Assembly (NCBI GenBank): GCA_022709365.1
Contig: JAKLIY010000017.1
Span: 17,249-81,248, forward strand
DNA length: 64,000 nt
Direction of reading: 5' to 3'
From: Pseudomonadota bacterium
Lineage (GTDB): Bacteria; Pseudomonadota; Gammaproteobacteria; Competibacterales; Competibacteraceae
Shown here: in pieces, positions 7,799 to 16,849 of the stretch
Layout of the letters: every line of letters begins with the position of its first letter
Numbering within the stretch: position 1 is the stretch's first letter
Notes under the pieces: model-generated
The model's input: the letters and a program-made list of their open reading frames with translations, nothing else
What the model was told of the DNA's origin: nothing
The model's database searches: none
Translations under genes and position numbers: made by a program

Positions 7799-9975
7799 AT
7801 GTCCAAAAAGACCGTGGCGGATGACAGGAAACGGACTTTCAACCAGCCTGCGCCAGAGGTGAAAGAAGCGGGGGAAGTCAGCAGGTCAGTCACTGCCGTC
7901 CAAGCGCCGACCCCCCCCCCCCATCGCTGGCGCATGCCGTTGTTCAAGCGCCTGTCCCGGTCGAGGCAGCCGTCAAGGCTGCGGCGGATGGTCGCAAGCG
8001 CATCATCATCGAGGGCGTCAGCCCGGAAGTGGATGGCGGACGTTTCCCCATCAAGCGCACCGTGGGCGAAGTCGTCGTGGTCGAAGCGGATGCCTTTACC
8101 GATGGCCACGATGCACTGTGCTGCGTCCTGCAATACCGTAAAGCGGGCGAAACCGCCTGGCAGGAAGCGCCGATGCTCGCCTTGGTGAATGACCGCTGGC
8201 GCGGCGAGTTCACAGTGGCGGAGTTGGGCCGCTATGAATACACCGTTCTCGCCTGGGTGGATCATTTCAAATCCTGGCGGCACGATCTGGGCCGCTGGGT
8301 GCAGGCTGAGGATATCACTCTGTCGTTGCGAATCGGCGCAGAACTGGTCGGCAAGGTCGGTCAGCGGGTGGCCGGTATGGAGGGCCATTGGCTCACCGAG
8401 CGTGCGGCGGAATTGGTCGGTTCTCAGAACCTGGAACAGCGCCGCCTGTTGGGCTTGGATGAGGAACTGGCGCAGCGGATGTTCCGCCACGCCGACCGGA
8501 CACTGGCGCTGAGCTACGGCAAGGAACTGGGTGTGGTGGCGGAAGACGTGCGCGCCCGTTTCAGCACCTGGTATGAAATGTTTCCGCGTTCGTGCAGCCC
8601 GGTGCCTGGCAAGCACGGCACCTTCAAAGACTGTGAATCCTGGTTGCCGCGTTTAGCCACCATGGGTTTCGATGTCCTGTACTTCCCACCGATCCACCCG
8701 GTCGGGCGGATCAACCGCAAGGGTAAGAACAACACATTGACCCCCGGCCCTGATGACGTCGGCAGCCCGTGGGCGATTGGCTCAGCGGAAGGCGGTCACA
8801 AGAGTATCCTGCCAGCACTGGGGACACTGGAGGATTTTCGCAGCCTGGTGCAAAAAGCCCGGGAGCACGGCATCGACATCGCCCTGGACATCGCCCTGCA
8901 ATGCGCCCCGGATCATCCCTATGTGAAGGAGCATCCCGACTGGTTTCGCTGGCGACCAGACGGCACGGTGCAATATGCCGAGAATCCGCCCAAGAAATAT
9001 CAGGATATCTATCCTTTTAACTTCGAAACCGCCGACTGGCGGGCGCTATGGGACGAAATCAAGAGTATCTTCGCGTTCTGGATCGAACAGGGGGTGCGGA
9101 TTTTCCGGGTGGATAATCCCCACACCAAGCCCTTTGCCATGTGGGAATGGCTGATTGGCGAAATCAAGCAGATCCGTCCGGACGCCATTTTCCTGGCCGA
9201 AGCCTTTACTCGGCCCAAGATCATGCACCGGTTGGCTAAACTCGGCTACACCCAGTCCTACACTTACTACGCTTGGCGCAACACCAAGTGGGAATTAGGC
9301 GAGTATCTGACGGAACTTTGTCAGGGACCGGGTCGCGAGTATTTCCGCCCCAATTTCTGGCCGAACACCCCGGACATTTTGACCGAAGCCCTGCAATTTG
9401 GGGGTCGGCCCATTTTCATGTCCCGCCTGGTGATGGCGGCGACGATGACCGCTAATTACGGCATTTATGGGCCGGCTTATGAAATGATGGAGCATGTCGC
9501 GGTCAAGCATGGCAGCGAGGAGTATCTGGATTCGGAGAAATACCAGTTGCGCCAGCGCGGCTTCCAGGATCTGGACGGACCGGACAGCCTGCGTGAATTT
9601 ATTACCTTGGTGAACCGCATTCGCCAGCGGAATCCGGCGCTGCAATCCGACTGGGGCTTGCAAATTCACTTGGTCGACAACGAACAGATCCTTTGCTATA
9701 GCAAAGCGACGGCTAATCATTCCAACGTGATTCTGGTGGTGGTGAACCTGGATCCGAATTACACCCAAGCCGGCTGGACAAACCTGAAGCTGGAGGCCTT
9801 GGGCGTGGAACTCTCCCAGCCCTTCCAGGTGCATGACTTGTTGACCGGCGCTCACTACATTTGGAACGGGCCGCGCAATTATGTCGAGCTGAACCCGCAC
9901 CGAATGCCGGTGCATGTATTCCGTGTACTCAGCGGCCTGCATACGGAACGCGATTTTGTGACCTTTGACGGTTGA
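7799..9975 (+). CDS. glgE: Alpha-1,4-glucan:maltose-1-phosphate maltosyltransferase, frame broken by a poly-C tract near the start
   Basis: GlgE adds maltosyl units from maltose-1-phosphate to alpha-1,4-glucans. The uninterrupted frame runs from GTG 8029 (648 aa) and includes the GH13_3 catalytic core, with the nucleophile in VRIFRVDNPHTKPF and the acid Glu in DAIFLAEAFTRPK. Starting at 8029 would cut the first strand of the N-terminal domain, since the frame upstream still reads RKRIIIEGVSPEVDGGRF, which is GlgE-like. An ATG at 7799 with a GAGG ribosome site opens MSKKTVADDRKRTFNQPAPE in another frame. The two frames meet at 12 consecutive C (7911-7922), where one more C or two fewer would join them. 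The gene is either phase-variable or carries a homopolymer length error. It is first in the operon, 10 bp before the TreS/maltokinase gene. Confidence 0.9.
7911..7922 (+). repeat. Poly-C tract (12 C) inside the 5' part of glgE
   Basis: A run of 12 C stands exactly where the ribosome-site-supported frame from ATG 7799 has to pass into the GlgE frame. Its length is one short, or two over, for an in-frame fusion. Such tracts change length by strand slippage and are also a classic source of sequencing error. Confidence 0.95.
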
Positions 9976-9985
9976 GGAGACCCGC

Positions 9986-12900
9986 ATGGCGCGTAACCCG
10001 AAGACCTGGACCGGTGTAGACGATCCCTGGTGGTACAAGGACGCCATCATCTACCAACTCCACGTCAAGGCCTTTGGCGACAGCAGCCAGGATGGCATCG
10101 GCGACTTCCGGGGGTTGATCGAGCGACTGGATTATCTCCAGGAGCTGGGGGTCGATACCCTGTGGCTGATGCCCTTCTACCCTTCGCCGCTGCGGGACGA
10201 CGGTTACGACATTGCCGACTATTGCAACATCCATCCGCTGTACGGGAATCTGGCGGACTTCAAGGCATTTGTCCGCGAGGCCCATCGTCGGGGACTCAAG
10301 GTCATCACCGAGTTGGTGATCAACCATACTTCCGACCAGCATCCGTGGTTCCAGGCCGCGCGCCGCGCCCCGCCGGGTTCGCCCGAACGGGCCTTCTATC
10401 TCTGGAACGACGATGACCAGAAGTTTCCCGAGACCCGGATCATATTCACCGACACCGAGATTTCCAACTGGGCCTGGGATCCGCTGGCCCAGCAGTACTA
10501 TTGGCACCGATTCTTCTCCCACCAGCCGGATTTGAATCACAATAACCCGGCGGTGGTAAAAGCGGTCACCAAAGTCATGCGGTTCTGGCTGGATCTGGGA
10601 GTGGACGGGTTGCGGCTGGACGCCATTCCCTATCTCTGCGTCCGGGAAGGCAGCTTGAACGAGAACCTGCCGGAAACGCACGCGGTCATCAAGCAGATGC
10701 GGGCGGTGGTGGACCAGCATTACCGCAGTCGCCTGTTTCTGGCCGAGGCCAATCAGTGGCCGGAGGATGTGCGCGACTATTTTGGCGACGGCGATGAATG
10801 CCACATGGCCTATCACTTCCCGTTGATGCCGCGCATGTACATGGCCATTGCGCAGGAAGATCGCCATCCCATCGTCGAAATCCTTGAGCAGACGCCGGAC
10901 ATTCCCGATCCCTGCCAGTGGGCGGTTTTTCTGCGCAACCATGACGAACTGACCTTGGAGATGGTTACTGATCAGGAGCGGGACTATATGTACCGCACCT
11001 ACGCCGCCGATCCGCGTATGCGGGTCAATGTCGGCATCCGTCGGCGGCTGGCCCCGCTGATGGATAACGATTCCACCAAGATCAAGCTGATGAACAGCCT
11101 GCTGCTGTCGATGCCGGGCACGCCGATCATCTACTACGGCGATGAAATCGGCATGGGCGACAATATCTATCTCGGCGACCGCAACGGCGTGCGCACCCCG
11201 ATGCAGTGGAGTCCCGACCGCAACGCCGGCTTCTCCAAGGCGGATCCCCAACGCCTGTACCTGCCGCCGATCATGGACCCGATCTACGGTTACGAAGCCG
11301 TCAATGTGGAAGTCCAACAGCGTGAGCCATCTTCCCTGCTGAACTGGATGAAACGGATGATTGCGGTGCGGCGCACGTCTCAGGCGTTCGGGCGGGGTCG
11401 GCTGGAAATGGTGCGTCCCGGCAATCGCAAGATTCTGGCCTACATCCGGGTCCTTGGCGATGAAGTGGTGCTGTGCGTCGCCAACCTGTCCCGCACGGCT
11501 CAACCGGTGGAACTGAATTTGAGTTCGTACAAAGGCATGACGCCGGTGGAAATGCTCGGCCAGATTCCGTTCCCCCGGATCGGCGAAAGGCCCTATTTGC
11601 TGACCTTGTCCCGCTATGGTTTTTACTGGTTTCGGCTGTGCCACGCGGCGCCGCCGTCCTGGCACGAGGATCGTCTGCCGGGAACCGAGTTGCGGGTCCT
11701 GGTGCTGTTCCAGGGCTGGAAGAGCTTTTTCCCCGACCAGGTCGAGGCCCGTCGGCGAGAAATGGCGGTGACGTTGCACGAGCGACTGGTGCGGCAGGTG
11801 TTGCCGGAGTTTTTACCCACCCAGCGCTGGTTTGCCGGCAAGGGCGGACGTATCGACCGGGTGGAATTCGAGAAATACGACATTTGGGCCGAACAGACTG
11901 AGTGGGTGCTGGCGCGCATTCGAGTGTGGATGGTCGGTCGGGAAGAACCGCAGGACTACGGGTTGCCGCTGGCGCTGGCCTGGGAAGATAAGGAGGACGG
12001 TGGCGTCGAGGCGCTGCGGCCACTGTGGCCGTATTCGTTGGCCAAGGTGCGGATGCGCGCCCGGATGGGCTTGCTGTACGATGCTTTCGCCGATGAGCGA
12101 TTCGGTCAGGCCCTGGTGAAAATGATTGCCCGTTCCGCCCGGATTCCCTTGGGCAATGGCTGGCTGAAATTCTCGGCGACGCGGGCTTTTCAGGAACTGG
12201 CCGGTGAGTCGTCGGAAACATTGCCGGTCAAGCGGCTGACACTGGACAGCAGCAACACCACTTTGGCAATTGGTGATCGCTTGTTGCTCAAGGGTTATCG
12301 TCGCCTGCAACCGGGCGTTAACCCGGAACTGGAAATGGGCCGCTTCCTCACCGAAGTCGCGGCTTTTCCCCATGCCGCGCCGCTGGCCGGGGCAGTGGAA
12401 TATGAGGATGAAGAGGATGGGACGGTCATCGCGCTGGCGTTGCTGCAAGGTTTTGTCGCCAATCAGGGCGATGCCTGGAGCTATACCCTGGATTACCTCA
12501 AGCGGTTCCTTGATGACTGCCTGCAATCGGCTGAATCGACGGAACCCGGCGAGAACGTGCATGGCGTCTATTTGCTGTTCGCTGCAACCCTGGGTCGGCG
12601 CACCGGAGAGTTGCATCGGGCGCTGGCGCAAACCACCGGCCATCCGGCGTTCGATCCGGAACCGATCACCGTTGCCGACATGACCGGCTGGCTGGACCAG
12701 ATTCGGGGTGAAGTGGAGACAACTTTCGCCCGGTTGCGGCTGGCGCTGAGCCGATTGCCCGAATCCGTGCAGGCGTTGGCTGAACAGGTGCTGGCCTCCC
12801 GCATCGGCTTGCCCCGGGCGGGACGCTACGCCTCGCTGGCCGAACAGGTGCTGGAAGTCCGTGGCGCGGCGGCGGCGCGGACAGCGCAAGTCGAAGCGCT

Positions 12901-13387
12901 CACCCCCCAGGCCATGAAAACCCGTTACCATGGCGATTACCATCTCGGCCAAGTGTTGGTCGCTCAGGACGATGTGATCATCATCGACTTTGAGGGCGAG
13001 CCGGCGCGGTCTCTGGAGGAGCGACGCGGTAAACATTCACCGTTACGGGATGTTGTGGGCATGTTGCGCTCGTTTAACTATGCAGCTCATGCCGCCTTGC
13101 GACAAGTCACGGCTGATGGTGCCCGAACGATCCTCGTCGCTCAGATCAACAGTTGGGAGCAGCAGACGCGCACCGCCTTTTTGGCAGCTTATGCCGAAGC
13201 GGTGGAGGGCAGTCCGGGCTATCCGGCCGATCCTGATCAAGTCCGGGTGTTGCTGGAATTGTTTGCCTTGGAGAAGGCGTGCTACGAACTCCGTTATGAA
13301 CTGGACAATCGTCCTGACTGGGTGGAAATCCCACTGGGAGGGTTGTGTGAATTACTCTCACTCGAAAAGAAGGATGCACCGCGATGA
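9986..13387 (+). CDS. treS: Trehalose synthase - maltokinase fusion
   Basis: A 1133-residue fusion that interconverts trehalose and maltose and then phosphorylates maltose to maltose-1-phosphate, the GlgE donor. Residues 1 to about 550 are a GH13 trehalose synthase: DDPWWYKDAIIYQLHVKAF, LDLGVDGLRLDAIPYL with the nucleophile Asp, RLFLAEANQWPEDV with the acid Glu, and FLRNHDELTLEM. The rest is the maltokinase domain, with cap motif LPTQRWFAGKGGRI and the kinase loop HGDYHLGQVLV followed by IIDFEGEPARSLEERR. The ATG at 9986 has a GAGGAG site; an in-frame TTG at 9965 overlaps glgE and is not preferred. It overlaps glgC by 4 bp (ATGA), so glgE, treS-mak and glgC are translationally coupled. Confidence 0.95.
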   Translation: MARNPKTWTGVDDPWWYKDAIIYQLHVKAFGDSSQDGIGDFRGLIERLDYLQELGVDTLWLMPFYPSPLRDDGYDIADYCNIHPLYGNLADFKAFVREAHRRGLKVITELVINHTSDQHPWFQAARRAPPGSPERAFYLWNDDDQKFPETRIIFTDTEISNWAWDPLAQQYYWHRFFSHQPDLNHNNPAVVKAVTKVMRFWLDLGVDGLRLDAIPYLCVREGSLNENLPETHAVIKQMRAVVDQHYRSRLFLAEANQWPEDVRDYFGDGDECHMAYHFPLMPRMYMAIAQEDRHPIVEILEQTPDIPDPCQWAVFLRNHDELTLEMVTDQERDYMYRTYAADPRMRVNVGIRRRLAPLMDNDSTKIKLMNSLLLSMPGTPIIYYGDEIGMGDNIYLGDRNGVRTPMQWSPDRNAGFSKADPQRLYLPPIMDPIYGYEAVNVEVQQREPSSLLNWMKRMIAVRRTSQAFGRGRLEMVRPGNRKILAYIRVLGDEVVLCVANLSRTAQPVELNLSSYKGMTPVEMLGQIPFPRIGERPYLLTLSRYGFYWFRLCHAAPPSWHEDRLPGTELRVLVLFQGWKSFFPDQVEARRREMAVTLHERLVRQVLPEFLPTQRWFAGKGGRIDRVEFEKYDIWAEQTEWVLARIRVWMVGREEPQDYGLPLALAWEDKEDGGVEALRPLWPYSLAKVRMRARMGLLYDAFADERFGQALVKMIARSARIPLGNGWLKFSATRAFQELAGESSETLPVKRLTLDSSNTTLAIGDRLLLKGYRRLQPGVNPELEMGRFLTEVAAFPHAAPLAGAVEYEDEEDGTVIALALLQGFVANQGDAWSYTLDYLKRFLDDCLQSAESTEPGENVHGVYLLFAATLGRRTGELHRALAQTTGHPAFDPEPITVADMTGWLDQIRGEVETTFARLRLALSRLPESVQALAEQVLASRIGLPRAGRYASLAEQVLEVRGAAAARTAQVEALTPQAMKTRYHGDYHLGQVLVAQDDVIIIDFEGEPARSLEERRGKHSPLRDVVGMLRSFNYAAHAALRQVTADGARTILVAQINSWEQQTRTAFLAAYAEAVEGSPGYPADPDQVRVLLELFALEKACYELRYELDNRPDWVEIPLGGLCELLSLEKKDAPR

Positions 13388-14616
13388 AACAACCAAAAAT
13401 CCTGGCGTTTGTGATGGCCGGCGGCGAGGGTTCCCGCCTGAGTCCGCTGACCTCTGATAACTCCAAACCGTCGCTACCGTTCGGCAGCCGTTACCGGATC
13501 GTGGACTTTGTGTTGAGCAACCTGCTCAATTCGGGGATTCAGTCGATCTATTTGCTGGTGCAGTACAAATCCCAGTCGCTGATCGAACATGTCCGCAAGG
13601 CATGGGTCGTATCGCCGATGCGCAATGAAGAGTTCGTTACCGTGGTGCCGCCGCAGATGATGCGCGGCGGCGACTGGTTCCAAGGCACCGCCGATGCCGT
13701 GTACCAGAACATCAACCTGATCAAGCTGCACAATCCTGATCTGGTGCTGGTGTTTGGCGCGGATCACATCTATCGGATGGATCTCCAGCAAATGGTGGAT
13801 TTCCACTATGAGCGGGCTTCGGAAGTGACCGTCGCCGCCTTGCCGGTGCCACTGGCCGACGCCAGCGCCTTTGGGGTCATCGCCGCTGACCATGCCGGGC
13901 GGGTGAGTGAATTCCAGGAAAAACCCGCCAATCCCGCGCCGATGCCCTCCGATCCGACCCGCGCCTATGCATCAATGGGCAATTATCTGTTTGACAGCAA
14001 AATTCTGGTTCAGGCGCTCCAGGAAGCTAACGCCCGGGGCGAGCATGACTTCGGACAGCATGTGCTGCCGAAGCTGAAAGAAACGCACCGGTTATTTGCC
14101 TATGACTTCGCCACCAATAAGGTGCCGGGCGTGAAAACCTATGAAGAACTGGGTTACTGGCGCGATGTCGGGACGCTGGACGCCTATTTCGAGGCCCATC
14201 AGGACCTGCTGGGAATAGCGCCGCGTTTTGATGTGTTCAACCCGCAATGGCGGATCTTTTCCAGTAATTACCAGGGTCCCGTGGCTCGCCTGATCAAGGC
14301 TGATGTGGAGAACAGTGTGGTCGCCGCCGGTTCGCTGGTGCAGCAGGCCAAAATCAGCAACTCGATCATTCGCCGCGAAGTGATCATCGAAGAGGATGTG
14401 GTGATCGAGGATTGCGTCATTCAGGACTATGTCTGGATCAAACGCGGCGCACGACTGCGGCGGGCTATTATCGGGCAGTACAACGTGATCGAGGCCGGCA
14501 GCCGCATCGGCCATGATCCTGAAGTTGATCGGCAGCGCTACAGCGTGACCGCCGGCGGGATCACCGTCGTGGGGCCGGGCGAAGTGACGAACGCCATGCG
14601 GTCATTTAGCGAGTGA
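13384..14616 (+). CDS. glgC: Glucose-1-phosphate adenylyltransferase
   Basis: GlgC makes ADP-glucose from glucose-1-phosphate and ATP, the regulated step of classical bacterial glycogen synthesis. In actinobacterial GlgE pathways ADP-glucose also feeds maltose-1-phosphate synthesis by GlgM. The 410-residue protein has the nucleotidyltransferase signature VMAGGEGSRLSPLTSDNSKP at the N-terminus, the substrate region YRIVDFVLSNLLNSGI and YASMGNYLFDS, and a C-terminal left-handed beta-helix (IIEEDVVIEDCVIQDYVWIK). Its start codon overlaps the treS-mak stop (ATGA). No glycogen synthase glgA or branching enzyme glgB is seen in the window, so they must be elsewhere or the ADP-glucose has another use. 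Confidence 0.96.
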   Translation: MKQPKILAFVMAGGEGSRLSPLTSDNSKPSLPFGSRYRIVDFVLSNLLNSGIQSIYLLVQYKSQSLIEHVRKAWVVSPMRNEEFVTVVPPQMMRGGDWFQGTADAVYQNINLIKLHNPDLVLVFGADHIYRMDLQQMVDFHYERASEVTVAALPVPLADASAFGVIAADHAGRVSEFQEKPANPAPMPSDPTRAYASMGNYLFDSKILVQALQEANARGEHDFGQHVLPKLKETHRLFAYDFATNKVPGVKTYEELGYWRDVGTLDAYFEAHQDLLGIAPRFDVFNPQWRIFSSNYQGPVARLIKADVENSVVAAGSLVQQAKISNSIIRREVIIEEDVVIEDCVIQDYVWIKRGARLRRAIIGQYNVIEAGSRIGHDPEVDRQRYSVTAGGITVVGPGEVTNAMRSFSE

Positions 14617-14621
14617 GTGTC

Positions 14622-14665
14622 GCGTCAGGCTTCAGAGCGCCGAGGCTTTGTCTGGTGCCTGACGC
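14622..14665 (+). other. Long inverted repeat between glgC and glgX
   Basis: Perfect 9-bp arms, GCGTCAGGC (14622-14630) and GCCTGACGC (14657-14665), flank a 26-base loop in the gap between glgC and glgX. In RNA this would fold into a stable stem that could end or process the upstream transcript, or shield the poorly marked glgX start. No T run follows. Confidence 0.45.
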
Positions 14666-14704
14666 CTGATGTCGCGGGACCTGATACTGGGTGTTGAAAT
14701 CTGG

Positions 14705-16849
14705 ATGAAAAAATCCACGATGGCTGTTTGGCCCGGCCGGCCTTATCCGCTGGGCGCGACCTGGGATGGTGAAGGCGTGAATTTCGCCTTGTTTTCGGAA
14801 CACGCTGAACAGGTGATGCTCTGCCTGTTCGACGCCAAGGGTCGCCATGAAATCGAGCAGATTCCTCTATGGGAGCGCACCGGACCGATCTGGCATGGCT
14901 ATTTGCCGGATGTCCGGCCCGGCTTGCTGTACGGCTATCGGGTGCAGGGTCCCTATCGACCGGAGGAAGGTCATCGCTTCAATGTTCACAAATTGCTGCT
15001 CGATCCCTACGCCAAGGCCATCGTCGGCCAGATGCAATGGAGCGACGCCCAGTTCGGCTATCGAGTGGGCGGTCGCGCCGAGGATTTGAGTTTTAACACC
15101 CGCAACAGTGCGCCGGGGATGCCCCGTTGTCAGGTGGTCGACAGCGCTTTTGTTTGGGGTGACGAGCGCTCGCCGCATCGGCCCTGGCACGATACGCTGA
15201 TCTATGAACTGCATGTGCGCGGTTTCACCATGCGCCATCGCGACATCCCGCCGAACCTGCGTGGCACGTATGCCGGCTTGGCCAGCGGCCCGGCCATCGA
15301 TTATCTCAAGGCGCTCGGCGTAACGGCCATCGAGTTGTTGCCGATTCAGTATTTCGTGGATGAACGCCATTTGCTGGACCGGGGGCTGCGCAATTACTGG
15401 GGTTACAGTCCGCTCGGCTATTTTGCGCCAGACCCGCGTTATGCCGCTACGGATCATCCAGTGGCCGAATTTAAAAGCATGGTCAAGACCCTGCATTCCG
15501 CCGGCATCGAGATCATTCTGGATGTGGTTTATAACCATACTGCGGAGGGTAATCAATTCGGCCCCACACTGAGTTTCCGGGGTATTGACAACGCCGCCTA
15601 TTACCGGCTGCCGCTCGATCATCCGCGCTACACCATGGATTTCACCGGTTGCGGCAATACATTAAACACGGCGCATCCCCGGGTATTGCAGATGGTGATG
15701 GACAGCTTGCGTTACTGGGTGCAGGAGATGCACGTTGATGGGTTCCGCTTCGATTTGGCCGCTGCTCTAACGCGGGATATTCATGGCGTCGTTGATCAAT
15801 CAGGAACGTTCATGGATGTTATTTTGCAGGACCCGGTGCTGTCCCAGGTCAAGTTGATCGCCGAGCCGTGGGATGTCGGGGAGGGTGGCTATCAGGTCGG
15901 TGCATTCCCGGTCGGCTGGAGCGAGTGGAATGGCAAGTATCGGGATGTGGTGCGCGATTACTGGCGCGGCGAAGGGGGATTAATCGGTGATATGGCCTAC
16001 CGGTTAACCGGGTCGGCTGATCTGTACCAGCACAATGGCCGCCGGCCTCATGCCAGCATTAATTTTGTGACTGCGCATGACGGTTTTACGCTGTACGATC
16101 TGGTCAGTTACAACGAGCGGCATAATGAAGAAAATGGCGAGAATAACCAGGACGGTGAATCGCATAATCGAAGCTGGAATTGCGGAGCGGAAGGTGATAC
16201 CCAGGACCCGGAGATTCTCGCCCAGCGCCTGCATCAGCGCCGCAATTTTTTGACGACCCTGTTGCTGTCTCAGGGTGTGCCGATGGTCCTGGCTGGCGAT
16301 GAAGTCGGGCGGACTCAGCGCGGCAATAACAATACCTATTGCCAGGATAATGAGTTGAACTGGTTTGACTGGGATATTTCCTGGTTGCCGGAGAATCGCG
16401 AGTTGCTGGCGTTTACGCAACGACTGGTTCAGCTTCGCCAGCAGCATCCTACTTTCCGCCGTCGCCATTTTTTCCGGGGCATTCACGGCGAGGGGGTGCG
16501 CGACATTCTCTGGTTCAATCCCGATGGCCGGGAAATCGACGATGATGAATGGACGCATGATTACGCCCGTTGTCTGGGACTGTATCTGCCGGGCGATGGA
16601 CTGGGTGACTGGGACGAGCGCGGCCATCCGCTGGAGGATGATGACTTTTTGCTGCTGTTCAATGCCCATCACGAGGAAATCCCGTTCGTTTTACCCGTGC
16701 TGCGGGAAAATCCGGTATTTGAAGTGCTGGTGGATACCGCATTGCCGCAGGGTCAGCCGACCGGCGGCAATCAGCATCCGGCTGAGGAGCCTTATCCGGT
16801 GCATGGTCGTTCTCTGGCGGTGTTGCGGCATCGGCGGCTGCATGGCTGA
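14705..16849 (+). CDS. glgX: Glycogen debranching enzyme
   Basis: GlgX hydrolyses alpha-1,6 branches of phosphorylase-trimmed glycogen. The protein has an N-terminal CBM48/isoamylase-N domain (WPGRPYPLGATWDGEGVNFA) and a GH13_11 core, with ILDVVYNHTAEGNQFGPTLS, the nucleophile in VDGFRFDLAAAL, the acid Glu in KLIAEPWDVGEGGYQVG and NFVTAHDGFTLYDLVSYN. From ATG 14705 it is 714 residues. Start choice is uncertain: the frame is open from 14669 and a further ATG lies at 14720, and none has a strong ribosome site. It is the last gene of the glucan cluster, and its stop codon overlaps the start of the restriction-modification mod gene by 8 bp. Confidence 0.94.
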   Translation: MKKSTMAVWPGRPYPLGATWDGEGVNFALFSEHAEQVMLCLFDAKGRHEIEQIPLWERTGPIWHGYLPDVRPGLLYGYRVQGPYRPEEGHRFNVHKLLLDPYAKAIVGQMQWSDAQFGYRVGGRAEDLSFNTRNSAPGMPRCQVVDSAFVWGDERSPHRPWHDTLIYELHVRGFTMRHRDIPPNLRGTYAGLASGPAIDYLKALGVTAIELLPIQYFVDERHLLDRGLRNYWGYSPLGYFAPDPRYAATDHPVAEFKSMVKTLHSAGIEIILDVVYNHTAEGNQFGPTLSFRGIDNAAYYRLPLDHPRYTMDFTGCGNTLNTAHPRVLQMVMDSLRYWVQEMHVDGFRFDLAAALTRDIHGVVDQSGTFMDVILQDPVLSQVKLIAEPWDVGEGGYQVGAFPVGWSEWNGKYRDVVRDYWRGEGGLIGDMAYRLTGSADLYQHNGRRPHASINFVTAHDGFTLYDLVSYNERHNEENGENNQDGESHNRSWNCGAEGDTQDPEILAQRLHQRRNFLTTLLLSQGVPMVLAGDEVGRTQRGNNNTYCQDNELNWFDWDISWLPENRELLAFTQRLVQLRQQHPTFRRRHFFRGIHGEGVRDILWFNPDGREIDDDEWTHDYARCLGLYLPGDGLGDWDERGHPLEDDDFLLLFNAHHEEIPFVLPVLRENPVFEVLVDTALPQGQPTGGNQHPAEEPYPVHGRSLAVLRHRRLHG

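Noticed and set aside
9929..11779. A 616-codon open frame on the minus strand
   Set aside because: Lies entirely opposite glgE/treS-mak, which have clear catalytic motifs. High GC at third positions opens antisense frames; its composition (His, Arg, Gln-rich) is shadow-like.
11813..13036. A 407-codon minus-strand frame
   Set aside because: Antisense to the maltokinase part of the fusion; no motif.
16365..16841. Upstream extension of mod into glgX
   Set aside because: The extra 159 codons are out-of-frame glgX sequence; ATG 16842 opens the recognisable Mod N-terminus.
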